Part shown: positions 52,210-61,437 of the stretch, piece by piece
How positions within the stretch are numbered: position 1 is the stretch's first letter
Layout: each line of letters begins with the position of its first letter
NCBI GenBank assembly: GCA_963775445.1
Contig: CAVZIT010000004.1
Location: 1,426,001-1,490,000 of the forward strand
Reading direction: 5' to 3'
DNA from: Dokdonella_A sp963775445
Lineage (GTDB): Bacteria; Pseudomonadota; Gammaproteobacteria; Xanthomonadales; Rhodanobacteraceae
DNA: 64,000 nucleotides
The notes under the pieces: model-generated
What the model saw: only the letters and a program-made list of their open reading frames with translations
Databases searched by the model: none
What the model was told of the DNA's origin: nothing
Program-made: the position numbers and the translations under genes

Positions 52210-54216
52210 ATGACGCCCGCCACCTCATCCGTTCGGCTGCCGCGACGCCAGGCCATTTTCGTCCTGCTGGGCGGCCTGGCGATTGCCCTGGCCATCGGAC
52301 TCGGCGGAGTTTTCAATTTCCCATCGATCGCGAGTCTGGATCGCTTCGGGCTGGACACCTTGCTGGTGCAAACCGCTTCGGGCGCTCCGGCGCACGGTAC
52401 CGTTGTGGTGGATATCGACGAGGTCAGCCTTTCCGCGCTCGGCCAGTGGCCTTGGCCACGCTATCGCGTGGCGCAACTGATCGAGCGAATCGCAGCCGCG
52501 CATCCGTCGGCCATCGCGATGGACATCGTGTTTCCCGAAGCCGATCGCACTTCGCTGGCAGACATCCAGCGGACTTTCAAGCACGACTTCGGCATCGATG
52601 TCTCGTTCAACGGCGTGCCAGCGGGATTGTTGGACAACGACGGTTATCTTGGCCAGGTAATGGGGCAGGCCGATGTCGTCGGCGCGCAGTATTTCTACTT
52701 CGACCATGTGACCCGCGCCGACGGTCCGGTGCGCCCGGGGGTGGGCTTCGTCGGCGGGATCGACCAGCTATCGCTCGACCAGGCAACCGGGGTCTTGAAC
52801 AGCGTCGACGCGATTGCCTCGCAGACCCGCATCGGCGGCTTCGTCAACAGTCGTCTCGATGCCGACGACGTGCTGCGACGACTGCCCTTGCTGATCGAAT
52901 ATCGTGGCGTCGTCCATGCCAGTCTCGCGCTGGCCGCCACCATGCGTTCGCTCGGCGTGGAATCGGGTCGAGTGGAATCAGGCGTCGACGGATTCTCGAT
53001 CCAGATCGGATCGCACCGGGTTCCGGTGGACCGCGAGGGCTACGCGCTGCTGCGCTTCAACGGTCCGTCGCAACGCTATGACGGCCTGTCTGCCGTGGAT
53101 GTACTCGCTGGTCATGTGCGACCGGCGGATCTGCGCGGCAAGATCGTATTCATCGGCACGTCGGCAGTCGGTCTGCACGATGTGCATCCAACCGCGGTGG
53201 ACCCGGATTTTTCCGGTTTGAAAATCCAGTCGGTGATGGCGCAGAACATCCTCGACGACAACTCGGTGCGCATCCCGGCGTGGGGCGGCAAGGCCGCGTT
53301 GTTTCTCAGCCTGCTCATGGCCCTCGTGTTTTGCATCTTGTTCGTTGCGGGCCGTGGCCTGCTGAGCCTGGCCACGTTTTGCGTGGTGTCCGGTGCGGCA
53401 CTGGTTGCAGTGGTTGCGGCGGTCTTTGTGCGCACCGGCCTGTTCATTCCGCTGGGCGTGCCGTTGCTGGTCCTGGGCGCGCTGCTGGTCTTGTCGTTCG
53501 TGGTGCGCTTTGCCGTCAACCAGCGTCGTGCACGACGTTGGCGCAGACAACTGGAGAACGCGCGCCAGGTCACCATCGAATCGATGGCTGCGGTCGCCGA
53601 AACCCGCGATCCTGACACGGGTGGGCATATCAAGCGCACCCAACACTACGTGCGCGCCATTGCCAAGCGACTGCAGCGCACCGGCCACCACGCCGGAATA
53701 CTGACCGAGGATTACATCCACCTCTTGTTTCTCTCGGCACCACTCCACGACATCGGCAAGGTCGGGGTGCCGGATCACATTCTGCTCAAGCGCGGCCCGC
53801 TGACGGCCGAAGAGCTGAAAATCATGAGGCTGCACGCGGAATTCGGTCGCAAGATCATCTTCAGCACGGCCGAACAGATCGAAGGCGACAATTTTCTCCT
53901 GATCGCCGGCGAGATCGCTGCCACGCATCACGAAAAATGGGACGGGACGGGTTATCCAGGCGGATTGCGTGGTCAGGACATCCCGCTCTCAGGCCGCATC
54001 ATGGCGGTTGCCGACATCTACGATGCGTTGATCAGCCGACGCTGTTACAAGGATCCATTCACCCATGAGCGTGCGAAGGCGTTGATGCAAAACCTGCGCG
54101 AAACGACCTTCGATCCGGTGGTGCTCGATGCCTTCTTCGAGATCGAAGCGGAAGTCATGCAAATCGCCGCGCGCTTTCGCGACGAGGATGAGGTCATTGC
54201 CGAGCGGGTCGAGTAG
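52210..54216 (+). CDS. CHASE2 sensor with HD-GYP cyclic-di-GMP phosphodiesterase domain
   Basis: 668 residues: N-terminal membrane helix (IFVLLGGLAIALAIGLGGVF), periplasmic CHASE2 domain (about 40-335, with VVVDIDEVSLSALGQWPWPR and GKIVFIGTSAVGLHDVHPTAV), three membrane helices (about 355-440), a short coil, then HD-GYP (about 450-660). The catalytic HDIGK is at 513-517 and the GYP loop reads HHEKWDGTGYPGGL, both intact. It should hydrolyse cyclic di-GMP in response to a periplasmic signal, perhaps relayed by the FecR/OmpA proteins encoded just upstream. CHASE2 is more often joined to adenylate cyclase or kinase domains. Confidence 0.92.
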   Translation: MTPATSSVRLPRRQAIFVLLGGLAIALAIGLGGVFNFPSIASLDRFGLDTLLVQTASGAPAHGTVVVDIDEVSLSALGQWPWPRYRVAQLIERIAAAHPSAIAMDIVFPEADRTSLADIQRTFKHDFGIDVSFNGVPAGLLDNDGYLGQVMGQADVVGAQYFYFDHVTRADGPVRPGVGFVGGIDQLSLDQATGVLNSVDAIASQTRIGGFVNSRLDADDVLRRLPLLIEYRGVVHASLALAATMRSLGVESGRVESGVDGFSIQIGSHRVPVDREGYALLRFNGPSQRYDGLSAVDVLAGHVRPADLRGKIVFIGTSAVGLHDVHPTAVDPDFSGLKIQSVMAQNILDDNSVRIPAWGGKAALFLSLLMALVFCILFVAGRGLLSLATFCVVSGAALVAVVAAVFVRTGLFIPLGVPLLVLGALLVLSFVVRFAVNQRRARRWRRQLENARQVTIESMAAVAETRDPDTGGHIKRTQHYVRAIAKRLQRTGHHAGILTEDYIHLLFLSAPLHDIGKVGVPDHILLKRGPLTAEELKIMRLHAEFGRKIIFSTAEQIEGDNFLLIAGEIAATHHEKWDGTGYPGGLRGQDIPLSGRIMAVADIYDALISRRCYKDPFTHERAKALMQNLRETTFDPVVLDAFFEIEAEVMQIAARFRDEDEVIAERVE

Positions 54217-54382
54217 GCGAAGGAACGTCGATCAAGGCATTGACATACAGCGCAGTGCTGGATCAGTCCAGGACGCTTTCGGTCGAAGCAACGGAAGGGC
54301 TGATCGACGAAGGGCGCGCCCAGGAGGAGATGAGTGCCGAGGGCAGGGGCCGACAGGAGATCGCAAAAAGAAGTGGCCGTGA

Positions 54383-55051
54383 TCAGCCGGAACGAGCCTC
54401 GTGAGCAATCTGGCGTAGCGCGCGTTCGAAGACGTCCGGCGGTTGTCCTCCGGAAATCAGGTACGTTCCATTGACGATGGTCGCGGGTACGGAATGGATG
54501 CCGGCTTGCTGAAAGTGGCGTTCCTGCGCGCGCACCTCGTCGGCGTAGGCGTCAGTTTCCAGAACGCGCCGTGCTTGCGCAGCATCGAGTCCAGCTTCCG
54601 AGGCAATGCGTATCAGGATTTCGTGGTCGGCGACGTTCTCGCCTTCGGTGAAATATGCGCGCAGCAATGCCTGCTTCAAAGCCAAAGCCCGGTCGCGATC
54701 CTGCAACCCGGACCAGTGCAACAACCGGTGCGCGTCGAACGTGTTCCGAATGCGGCTGCCGCGACCGACGTTGTAGGCGATGCCGAGCGCCACGGCTCGC
54801 TCGCGGATGGCCGCGCGATTGGTCTCCAACTGGGCTTCGTCGATGCGGTACTTGCGCATGATGTGTTCGCTTGCGTCCTCGCCTTCGGGCGCGAGGTGCG
54901 GGTTGAGTTCGAAAGGCTGCAGGTGAATTTCTGCCTGGACCTCGCCACCCAGGGTCGCCAATGCCTGTTGCAGGCTGGCGAGGCCTACCGCGCACCACGG
55001 ACAGGCAATGTCGGAAACGAAGTCGATGCGAAGTCGAACGGGTGGAGTCAT
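54383..55051 (-). CDS. DsbA-family oxidoreductase, FrnE-like
   Basis: 222 residues, no signal peptide. The active-site CxxC is CPWC near residue 16 (FVSDIACPWCAVG), followed by the FrnE/2-hydroxychromene isomerase-type helical insert (HLQPFELNPHLAPEGED, RIRNTFDAHRLLHW) and the cis-Pro loop HSVPATIVNGTYLISGGQPP. Cytoplasmic thiol-disulphide oxidoreductase or isomerase, linked in some bacteria to oxidative stress. ATG at 55049-55051 is the family start; the frame runs further upstream without support. Confidence 0.9.
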   Translation of the reverse strand: MTPPVRLRIDFVSDIACPWCAVGLASLQQALATLGGEVQAEIHLQPFELNPHLAPEGEDASEHIMRKYRIDEAQLETNRAAIRERAVALGIAYNVGRGSRIRNTFDAHRLLHWSGLQDRDRALALKQALLRAYFTEGENVADHEILIRIASEAGLDAAQARRVLETDAYADEVRAQERHFQQAGIHSVPATIVNGTYLISGGQPPDVFERALRQIAHEARSG

Positions 55052-55350
55052 GGGTAAAGCCAACTCGCGTATGGGTCTGCTCGATGTGGAGGCAAACGGT
55101 CGCATGTCAATCGCGCAGCGTTCTGCCGGATCCCGCATCGCGGCATCCGACGCGCGCTCTGGAGCTCTACGGATCGCCATGAAACCCCATGAAGCGGCCT
55201 GAGGTTCATTCTTTTTCCTGCCCCACCTTTCCTGGAATTTGCGCGATGTCGATATTCCCCTCGGCCAATCGTCGTCAGGACAAGGGCGCGGTCGCGTGCT
55301 GGACTTGGCCAGCCGCGCAGTCGCGGCTGAAACGTCAAGGACCTACAACG
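55052..55350. other. divergent intergenic region, nothing recognised
   Basis: Carries promoters for the DsbA-like gene and for the DGPF-domain gene. No operator or repeat seen. Confidence 0.4.
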
Positions 55351-55728
55351 ATGCGATTCCTGTCGATGATCCGGATCAACGAGAGTGCCGGGCAAAAGCC
55401 GAGCGGCAAATTGATGGCGGAAATGGGCACGCTTATAGAAGAGATGCGCGCGGCCGGCGTATTGCTGGATACCGCCGGGTTGCGACCGACAACGGAAGGC
55501 AAGCGCATTCGCCTGTCGCATGGCAAGCAGCGTGTGCTGGACGGCCCGTTCACCGAATCCAAGGAGGTCATCGGCGGTTACGCACTCATGCAAGCCGATT
55601 CGATGGACGAAGCAATGAAGTGGACATCGCGCTTTCTGGACGTACACGGCGATGAATGGGAAATCGAATGCGAGGTCCGGCAAATCGACGACAATTTTTC
55701 GCCAAGTCCAACCGAGGAGAAGGTATGA
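55351..55728 (+). CDS. YCII-related DGPF-domain protein
   Basis: 125 residues with the signature DGPFTESKEVIGGYALMQADS and SRFLDVHGDEWEIE that define the DGPF/PhnB-like YCII family. Commonly linked to extracytoplasmic sigma factors of the ECF41/SigJ type, though the catalytic role is unproven. ATG at 55351 chosen by family length. Its stop overlaps the start of the glutathione S-transferase gene (ATGA), so they are co-expressed. Confidence 0.85.
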   Translation: MRFLSMIRINESAGQKPSGKLMAEMGTLIEEMRAAGVLLDTAGLRPTTEGKRIRLSHGKQRVLDGPFTESKEVIGGYALMQADSMDEAMKWTSRFLDVHGDEWEIECEVRQIDDNFSPSPTEEKV

Positions 55729-56330
55729 AGATCTACTGGATCAAGGCGCAGGCGCCACGGCAGGTACTGGCACTGGCGAAACATCTCGGCATCAAGGCGG
55801 AGTACGAGCAGGCCGCCGGGAAGATGAAGACGCCGGAATACGCGGCGCTCAATCCCAACATGAAGGCACCGGTGCTGGTCGACGGTGCGACTGTGCTGTG
55901 GGAAGCCTCCGCGATCATGGCGTATTTGTGCATCAATGCCGGTTCCGACATGTGGCCCGCCAACGCGCCTGTCGAGCAGGTCGACGTGCTGCGCTGGCTC
56001 GCTTGGAACGATTGCCATTGGTCGCGCGTGGTCGGTCCGTTTTATTTCGAACACATCGTCAAGAAGACGTTCAACTTAGGCGCGCCCGACCGCGAAGCGT
56101 TGAAGCCGGAGGTTTCGGATCTCCTGGCCTGCGCGAAGATTCTGGATGGCCATCTTCATGGCCGTGATTTCGTGGCTTGCGGAAGATTGACTATCGCCGA
56201 TTTTCGTCTGGCGGCGATGGCGACCGATTGGCGCGAAGCCGAAATGCCGCTGGAGGGATATCCGAATATCGTGCGATGGCTGGACGGTCTGATGCGTGTT
56301 CCGGCATGGAAGGAGCCGTGGCCAGCGTAG
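55725..56330 (+). CDS. glutathione S-transferase family protein
   Basis: 201 residues: thioredoxin-fold N-terminal domain (KIYWIKAQAPRQVLALAKHLGI, MKAPVLVDGATVLWEASAIMAYL, with the glutathione-binding E-A-S) and helical C-terminal domain (GRLTIADFRLAAM, the N-capping box). Conjugates glutathione to electrophiles or acts as a thiol peroxidase; substrate unknown. Translationally coupled to the DGPF gene. Cytoplasmic. Confidence 0.9.
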   Translation: MKIYWIKAQAPRQVLALAKHLGIKAEYEQAAGKMKTPEYAALNPNMKAPVLVDGATVLWEASAIMAYLCINAGSDMWPANAPVEQVDVLRWLAWNDCHWSRVVGPFYFEHIVKKTFNLGAPDREALKPEVSDLLACAKILDGHLHGRDFVACGRLTIADFRLAAMATDWREAEMPLEGYPNIVRWLDGLMRVPAWKEPWPA

Positions 56331-56574
56331 CGATACATCGCTGACGATATGCGTCTGGTCGTGGTTGAATCCGCGCGCGATTCGGCTGTTGAAGCGCCCC
56401 GGCGTCAGCCGAAAATACCCGATCAGCCTCCGGCTTTCGGGGACGCAGGGCCAAGTCGCCAGCAACGACGTGTGGTCGTGGCGATGAACGGATGCTGAGG
56501 CTAATCGACCGGTTCATCGTCTATTGAGAATGGCCGCTGCACTCTGCGTCGCGTATTCCAATGAGGAGACGATC

Positions 56575-57078
56575 ATGCGCAAACGCATTCTTTCCATGAC
56601 GATCGGCGCGGCGATGGCAATATCCGCAACACCGCTTTTGTTCGGGCAGCAACCCGCCGCGACCACCGATACGACGGTACGACAGACCACTACGACGACG
56701 ACCACTTTCCTCAGGCCGACTGGTGCGTTGAGCGAAGAGCAGATCAAATCCGACATCGCCAGTGCGGGCTACAAGGAAGTGAAAGGGCTCGAATTCAAGG
56801 ATGGCGTGTGGCAAACCAAGGCCCGCGGCGGCAACGACGACTGGGTCGAGCTCAAGGTTGGACCGATCACCGGCAAGGTGTATCCGGAAGATGCACCGTC
56901 GAAGCTCAACAAGGACGAGGTCAAGGCCAAGTTGACTGCGCAGGGCTACGAGAACATCGACGATGTCGAGTTCGACGACGGCCTTTGGAGTGCCGACGCC
57001 AAAAGCAGCAGCGGCAAGGACCTCACTGTGCTGGTCGATCCGGATGACGGCAGCGTGGTGGCCAAATCGGGTGATTGA
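56575..57078 (+). CDS. exported tandem PepSY-like protein
   Basis: 167 residues. Signal peptide MRKRILSMTIGAAMAISATPLLFG, then a Thr-rich linker (TTVRQTTTTTTTFL) and two PepSY-like units: EEQIKSDIASAGYKEVKGLEFKDGVWQTKA and KDEVKAKLTAQGYENIDDVEFDDGLWSADA. PepSY domains often inhibit proteases or sense metal or stress in the periplasm. GAGGAG before ATG 56575. Stands alone. Confidence 0.82.
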   Translation: MRKRILSMTIGAAMAISATPLLFGQQPAATTDTTVRQTTTTTTTFLRPTGALSEEQIKSDIASAGYKEVKGLEFKDGVWQTKARGGNDDWVELKVGPITGKVYPEDAPSKLNKDEVKAKLTAQGYENIDDVEFDDGLWSADAKSSSGKDLTVLVDPDDGSVVAKSGD

Positions 57079-57585
57079 CGTCGCTTAGAGGGGTTGACAC
57101 GCCGACTCATCGATCCCGTCGTGATTGGTGTAGTCGTGCGCGTTGCTGCTCCCGGTTTTCTGTCGCTCGCGGGAGCTCGTCCGGCGTCATATCCATCCGA
57201 TCGACCGGCGTCATTGCACACACGTTTCTGATTGGCGACGATGCTCAGTCAATGAAATTCCGTTCGTGCTGAGCGTAGCTTGCGTAAGCAAGCGAAGTCG
57301 AAGCACAGATCGACGCGGCCCTTCGACTTCGGCCCTACGGGCCTACGCTCAGGGCGAACGGGGGTTGGGCGGCTGAATTTCGTCTCTAATCAGGAATACG
57401 ATTGGTAGATGATCGACGTTGTGACGGCGACATGGTGCTCTTCAACTGCCTCAGTCCGCTGGTCTGCCGCTTCAGTCATTGCACAACCGCGGTTTCCGGC
57501 AGGCGCGGTCGATGCCGCATAAAACCCGGGTTTATCAGCAGGCGCGAGGGGCGTATTCTTTCGACATACGCCGGGAAGCCTCCTT
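57079..57585. other. intergenic with long imperfect palindrome
   Basis: Holds the repeat at 57260-57361 described separately. Otherwise no gene or site recognised. Confidence 0.5.
57260..57361. repeat. dispersed palindromic repeat of the CTTCGACTTCG type
   Basis: CCGTTCGTGCTGAGCGTAG (57260-57278) is nearly the complement of CTACGCTCAGGGCGAACGG (57343-57361); the inside has a second pair, CGAAGTCGAAG (57294) and CTTCGACTTCGG (57321). Such intergenic palindromes are abundant in xanthomonads and relatives. Confidence 0.7.
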
Positions 57586-58680
57586 ATGTTCATATCGCCA
57601 ACAAAGCTTCTGGCCATCGCGATCGCGGGCCTGGGTATTCCTGTTGCGCCTGTTCTTGCCGCCGATCTGTACCACAACACACCCACGGCGATCAAAGCGC
57701 CCGATTGTCTGCAAGCGTCCGACATGCAGCATTTCTTCTACGCGTGGGACGCAGCAGCAATGTACTATCCGCCGCTTCCGCAGGATCGGTTTTTTCTGGT
57801 CGCCCGTCACATGGGAGTGAATTCGGTATCGAGCCTGCCGGCCTATGATTTTGGAACGTTCGATGACGATTACCCATATCCGCCCTATCGTGGACTACCA
57901 GTCACGGGATTGACCGTCCCGGATCCGAAATCGACATGGCAGCGCGCAAGAATCAGCAGCGCGACGGTGGATACGTCCTCTGCATTTCAGGCCCACTGTT
58001 ACGACGTCGGATCATTCATCAATTCGTGGACATATCCCTACGAAGATGTTGTCAATGGCGGTGTACACGCGCTTTTGGGGTACAGGTTCAGCGATCCGCC
58101 AGCTGTTTTCGACAGCAACCCCGCGACTGATTTCGGACTGCAGGGCTCCTTTGCGGTGCCTTGGATTTCGACCCGGAGTGATACCAGCCAGGATCCTCCC
58201 GTTACTCCGGTAGGGCAGGTGAGCCTTTATGCATATTTCGAGGACACGGCATCGCGACAGTTGTTTGCATACATATTGTTGATCTACGACAACAGGTATC
58301 CCGATACGTCAAGTCCGTATCAGCCAACCATTCGGCATGACGGATCTGTGCCGTTTGTAAGTCGACCGATCAACTCGAATCCTCGGTATGCCACGTTGTC
58401 CCCGTACTCTGCCGTTTTCGACGGGAGAAAATGGAGCGGACTGAAATTTTTCCGGATGCACATCACACAGGCGAATTTTTCGGATGCGATCGCCGACGTG
58501 AATGGTTTTTGCGCGGTGCATCGATCTGACGATAACTGCCGCTATCTTTTCAGCGCCAACGTTCTCGGATATCGATTGGTTTCGTTTGGCGTCCTTCATG
58601 AAATTGCGCAGAGAACGCCCGACAACAACATAAGCATGGGTGTCCATATGTACGGCATCGGTGCGTGGAACTTCAGGTAG
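57586..58680 (+). CDS. exported protein of unknown function
   Basis: 364 residues with a signal peptide (LLAIAIAGLGIPVAPVLA). The mature protein is rich in Tyr, Pro and Asp (DDDYPYPPYRGLPVTGL) with four Cys and a terminal GVHMYGIGAWNF. Beta-rich, probably globular and secreted. Codon use is less GC-biased than neighbours, suggesting acquisition. No family recognised; stands alone. Confidence 0.65.
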   Translation: MFISPTKLLAIAIAGLGIPVAPVLAADLYHNTPTAIKAPDCLQASDMQHFFYAWDAAAMYYPPLPQDRFFLVARHMGVNSVSSLPAYDFGTFDDDYPYPPYRGLPVTGLTVPDPKSTWQRARISSATVDTSSAFQAHCYDVGSFINSWTYPYEDVVNGGVHALLGYRFSDPPAVFDSNPATDFGLQGSFAVPWISTRSDTSQDPPVTPVGQVSLYAYFEDTASRQLFAYILLIYDNRYPDTSSPYQPTIRHDGSVPFVSRPINSNPRYATLSPYSAVFDGRKWSGLKFFRMHITQANFSDAIADVNGFCAVHRSDDNCRYLFSANVLGYRLVSFGVLHEIAQRTPDNNISMGVHMYGIGAWNFR

Positions 58681-59128
58681 CGCCTTTCGGGTCGGAAAAT
58701 CCGAGTGCAAGCGATGTCGTGATCGGACTTTTTCGCAAAATCCGATCAGCTGCGGAGGCAGTGATGGGACGCTGATCCTCCAGCTCAGGCAGCGCTTGCA
58801 TACGGCGTGGGCAAGAGGCTTACGGGGAGTTCGGACGGGGATGGGACGTGAAGAGTGGAGGGCGGACGCCGGTTGGATGCTCCTTCTGCGCGCCGTTGCT
58901 GCGTCGCGCTGCTCGCTGGAATCTGGCAATAGGCATTGGGCGACGGCCACCGTATCGGTGGAGATTCTGCGATCGTGTTGGACCCGAACAACGCGATTGA
59001 GGGGGAAACCTCCGCTTGTTGCGACTATCATGCAATGGAGATGCACACACGCGACCCCAAGCCGACTTCCGCGGCAGACAGCGGAGAGCATCATCGACGG
59101 CGATCCTCCTTCGGCGCCCACTGAAAAG
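58681..59128. other. intergenic upstream of an ECF sigma factor gene
   Basis: 448 bp without a convincing gene. The sigma-factor frame is open through it, but the codons read as noise (many Arg/Trp/Cys), so I treat it as the promoter region, possibly autoregulated. Confidence 0.5.
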
Positions 59129-59746
59129 ATGCTCAGAGGATCGACAGCTGGCGTGGATCGGTCGGAGGCGAGCGCCAGGTCGAGCGCAGGCGACTCGCCG
59201 GATCAGGACGAACTGATCGCCAATGTCTTGGCGGGAGACCGCAAGGCGATCGCGGTCCTGGTGGAGACTTCGACCGATGCGGTCTACAGTTTTCTGTCCC
59301 GACGAATTGATCAACAGGAAATCGTCGAAGAGCTCTGCCAGGAAGTGTTTCTTGCCGCCTGGCCCCAACTTGGACGATTCCGGAAGGAAGCAAGCCTGAC
59401 GACCTGGCTCTGTGCGATTGCCCGCCACAAGGTTTCAGATTTCTACGCGCGGCGGCTCCGGGAAGCAACGTGGGACGACACGGACGAAAAGGATGGCGGG
59501 GCACTTTTTGAGCCCGCGCTGGTCATTGACTTCGAGGGGTCGGTCGATCGTCGGAGGATGGACGCGAAAATCCAGGACATATTGTTGCGAATGCCCGAAC
59601 GCTACCGAGTAGTCATCCGGTGGCGATACTGGAACCATCGATCTCTGGCGGAAATCGCCAAGATGACCGGACAGACTGAAAAAGCGGTGGAACGATTGTT
59701 GGCGCGATCGCGCGCCGACTTCGCGCGGAGGTGGAACCGTGAATAA
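59129..59746 (+). CDS. ECF-type RNA polymerase sigma factor
   Basis: 205 residues. Region 2 is DELIANVLAGDRKAIAVLVETSTDAVYSF and EIVEELCQEVFLAAW (region 2.2-2.3), with TTWLCAIARHKVSDFYARRLRE at 2.4; region 4 is MPERYRVVIRWRYWNHRSLAEIAKMTG with QTEKAVERLLARSRADFAR as the recognition helix. It directs RNA polymerase to a small regulon. Start at 59129 follows AAAAG and gives a normal length plus a 30-residue Ser/Asp-rich lead. The next gene overlaps by 8 bp and may encode its regulator. Confidence 0.9.
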   Translation: MLRGSTAGVDRSEASARSSAGDSPDQDELIANVLAGDRKAIAVLVETSTDAVYSFLSRRIDQQEIVEELCQEVFLAAWPQLGRFRKEASLTTWLCAIARHKVSDFYARRLREATWDDTDEKDGGALFEPALVIDFEGSVDRRRMDAKIQDILLRMPERYRVVIRWRYWNHRSLAEIAKMTGQTEKAVERLLARSRADFARRWNRE

Positions 59747-60071
59747 GCCAATTGCAACTGCGAATGACCAGTTCTTCCAGAACCTGGCTGACCGTGAAGA
59801 CCCCGCCGTGCGTGCGCCGGCCCGTTTGAAGGCAAGAATCTATTCGTCGCTGGTGAAGGAATCGCAGAAGGAATCTTCGCTGCGGCCACTTTCCGAAACT
59901 CGCCGGACAGGCTACGAGCTTTGCCGCTGGGAAAAGGTCATGGAGAGGGTGCCGGGTGCACAAACCATCAATCATTGCCGAATTTGCCATGCTCGTTTTT
60001 TGGCGGAGTCGCTGACAGATGCGCCGCTTGCGTGGTCCGGATGTCCCTACGCGCAATTTCATCGACGCTGA
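59739..60071 (+). CDS. small partner of the ECF sigma factor, possible zinc-binding regulator
   Basis: 110 residues, no membrane helix. N-terminal half is charged helical (FFQNLADREDPAVRAPARLKARIYSSL); the C-terminal half has CRICHARF and CPYAQFH, a possible zinc site of two Cys pairs and His, plus a lone Cys in YELCRWE. The 8-bp overlap with the sigma gene implies coupled expression. It could be a zinc-dependent anti-sigma factor without a transmembrane part; this is inference. Confidence 0.6.
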   Translation: MNKPIATANDQFFQNLADREDPAVRAPARLKARIYSSLVKESQKESSLRPLSETRRTGYELCRWEKVMERVPGAQTINHCRICHARFLAESLTDAPLAWSGCPYAQFHRR

Positions 60072-60234
60072 TCGTCGCCGGATTTGCGCGCGACGGCCTG
60101 TTCAAGGCTTTGCGCAGACCGACCGAAGATCGAACAGGAAGGTTTTGGGTCTGTGGTTCCTGTGATCCATGGTGCGGACGTGCCGAGCCATGTCCGACAC
60201 TCCCTATCGAGCTAATTTGGCCGGGCTGTTCCAT

Positions 60235-61437
60235 TCAATAGAGCGAAACGCCCGCCGTCGCGTCAGGCGTGGTGATGACGTAGTCGTACCCGAGCAGAAT
60301 CACGCGCGCCAAGGGCTTCAATGCTTCGATGCCTTTCGTGTCGAGTGACTGGCGGATCGGATCGAGTGGCACCAGGGTCCAGCTGTCTTTGGCAAGCGTT
60401 GCCGGGTCGATGCCGATCGCGGGAAAGAATGCGGCGGCTTCTTCGCCCTTGTAGTCGTGCACGGTAGCCGGATTGCCGGGTTTCGGTTGAAAGGAGACGT
60501 TGCGACCGCCGGTCGGCAGGAAGGCGATGCGCAGCGCAGTCTTGTCGTGAAAGCGCGCGATTTCGGACACGAGCGTGCCGAGATCGATCGTGTTGATCGA
60601 AGTCGTGCCGAGGCTCAGGTGCTCGATGCCCATCTTGAAGACCACCTTCGGTTGCGCCTCTCCCGCGGATCGGAATGCGGCAAGGAAGTTCCTTGCCAGA
60701 AGTCGCGCGCGGCGCGCATTGTTCTCGTAGTTGTGGCCGTTCATCCAGAGCTGGTAAATGGCCGCGCTTTCCTTCAGCTGAGCGATGATGCGCTGCGCTT
60801 CCGCATTGCCCTCGAAGTGCGCTGCGAACGCATCGAAATCCTTGTCGCCAAAGCGCACGAGCAGGAAGTCCTTCTGCGCCGCCTTCGCGGCGGCGGATCG
60901 TTCCTCAGCAAGGAGTTTTTGCGCGGCAGCGCGCGCAGGTTTGTCCGCCGCGATCGCGACGAGGCGCTCGAGATGAAACACGGGCGAGCCGATGAACTCC
61001 TGGTCGACACCCCAGAGGAAGGGCATGCCGTTGGCGTCCTTGCCAAGGTAGTCCGAAGCGAGCACTGCATCGTCCTTGAGCGACAGAAACGGGATTCCCA
61101 AGGGCACCTCGTCGACCAGCTTGTGGACGCCACCGAGGCCATCCTTTTGCAGCGTTTCGCCAATCATGCGTGCCGACAGAGGGCCGACCTCGACAACAAG
61201 GTATCGGAACCCAAGCGGTCGCGCTTCCCGTGCGATTGCGCGCAGCACGATGGGTGAGTCGGCAAATCCGTGATCTTCACCGAACAGGACGAACTGTGCG
61301 TTCGGCAGCTGTGCGCGGATGACGTCGGCGCCCGGGCCAGCGAGCTTTCCGTCGGTTACTCTCAATGCGAATGTGCGTGGCGCGGCATGCGCCGACAGCG
61401 CCAGCAGCAGGGCCAGCGAACCCGCAATTGCTTTCAT
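60235..61437 (-). CDS. exported EreA/ChaN-like protein of unknown activity
   Basis: 400 residues with a signal peptide (MKAIAGSLALLLALSAHA). Residues about 48-100 read FVLFGEDHGFADSPIVLRAI and LVVEVGPLSARM, reminiscent of the GE-H and E motifs of erythromycin-esterase-like and ChaN haem-binding proteins. The middle is helical and Ala-rich; GIEHLSLGTTSINTIDLGTL follows. No clear catalytic assignment. Stands alone, convergent with the sigma-factor pair. Confidence 0.55.
   Translation of the reverse strand: MKAIAGSLALLLALSAHAAPRTFALRVTDGKLAGPGADVIRAQLPNAQFVLFGEDHGFADSPIVLRAIAREARPLGFRYLVVEVGPLSARMIGETLQKDGLGGVHKLVDEVPLGIPFLSLKDDAVLASDYLGKDANGMPFLWGVDQEFIGSPVFHLERLVAIAADKPARAAAQKLLAEERSAAAKAAQKDFLLVRFGDKDFDAFAAHFEGNAEAQRIIAQLKESAAIYQLWMNGHNYENNARRARLLARNFLAAFRSAGEAQPKVVFKMGIEHLSLGTTSINTIDLGTLVSEIARFHDKTALRIAFLPTGGRNVSFQPKPGNPATVHDYKGEEAAAFFPAIGIDPATLAKDSWTLVPLDPIRQSLDTKGIEALKPLARVILLGYDYVITTPDATAGVSLY

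Noticed and set aside
54234..54402. Small plus-strand frame starting TTG after the HD-GYP gene
   Set aside because: No ribosome site, overlaps the 3' end of the DsbA-like gene, no family.
58640..59128. Longer N-terminus for the sigma factor
   Set aside because: The extra codons are compositionally random (many Trp, Cys, Arg) and sigma factors of this class start near region 2.
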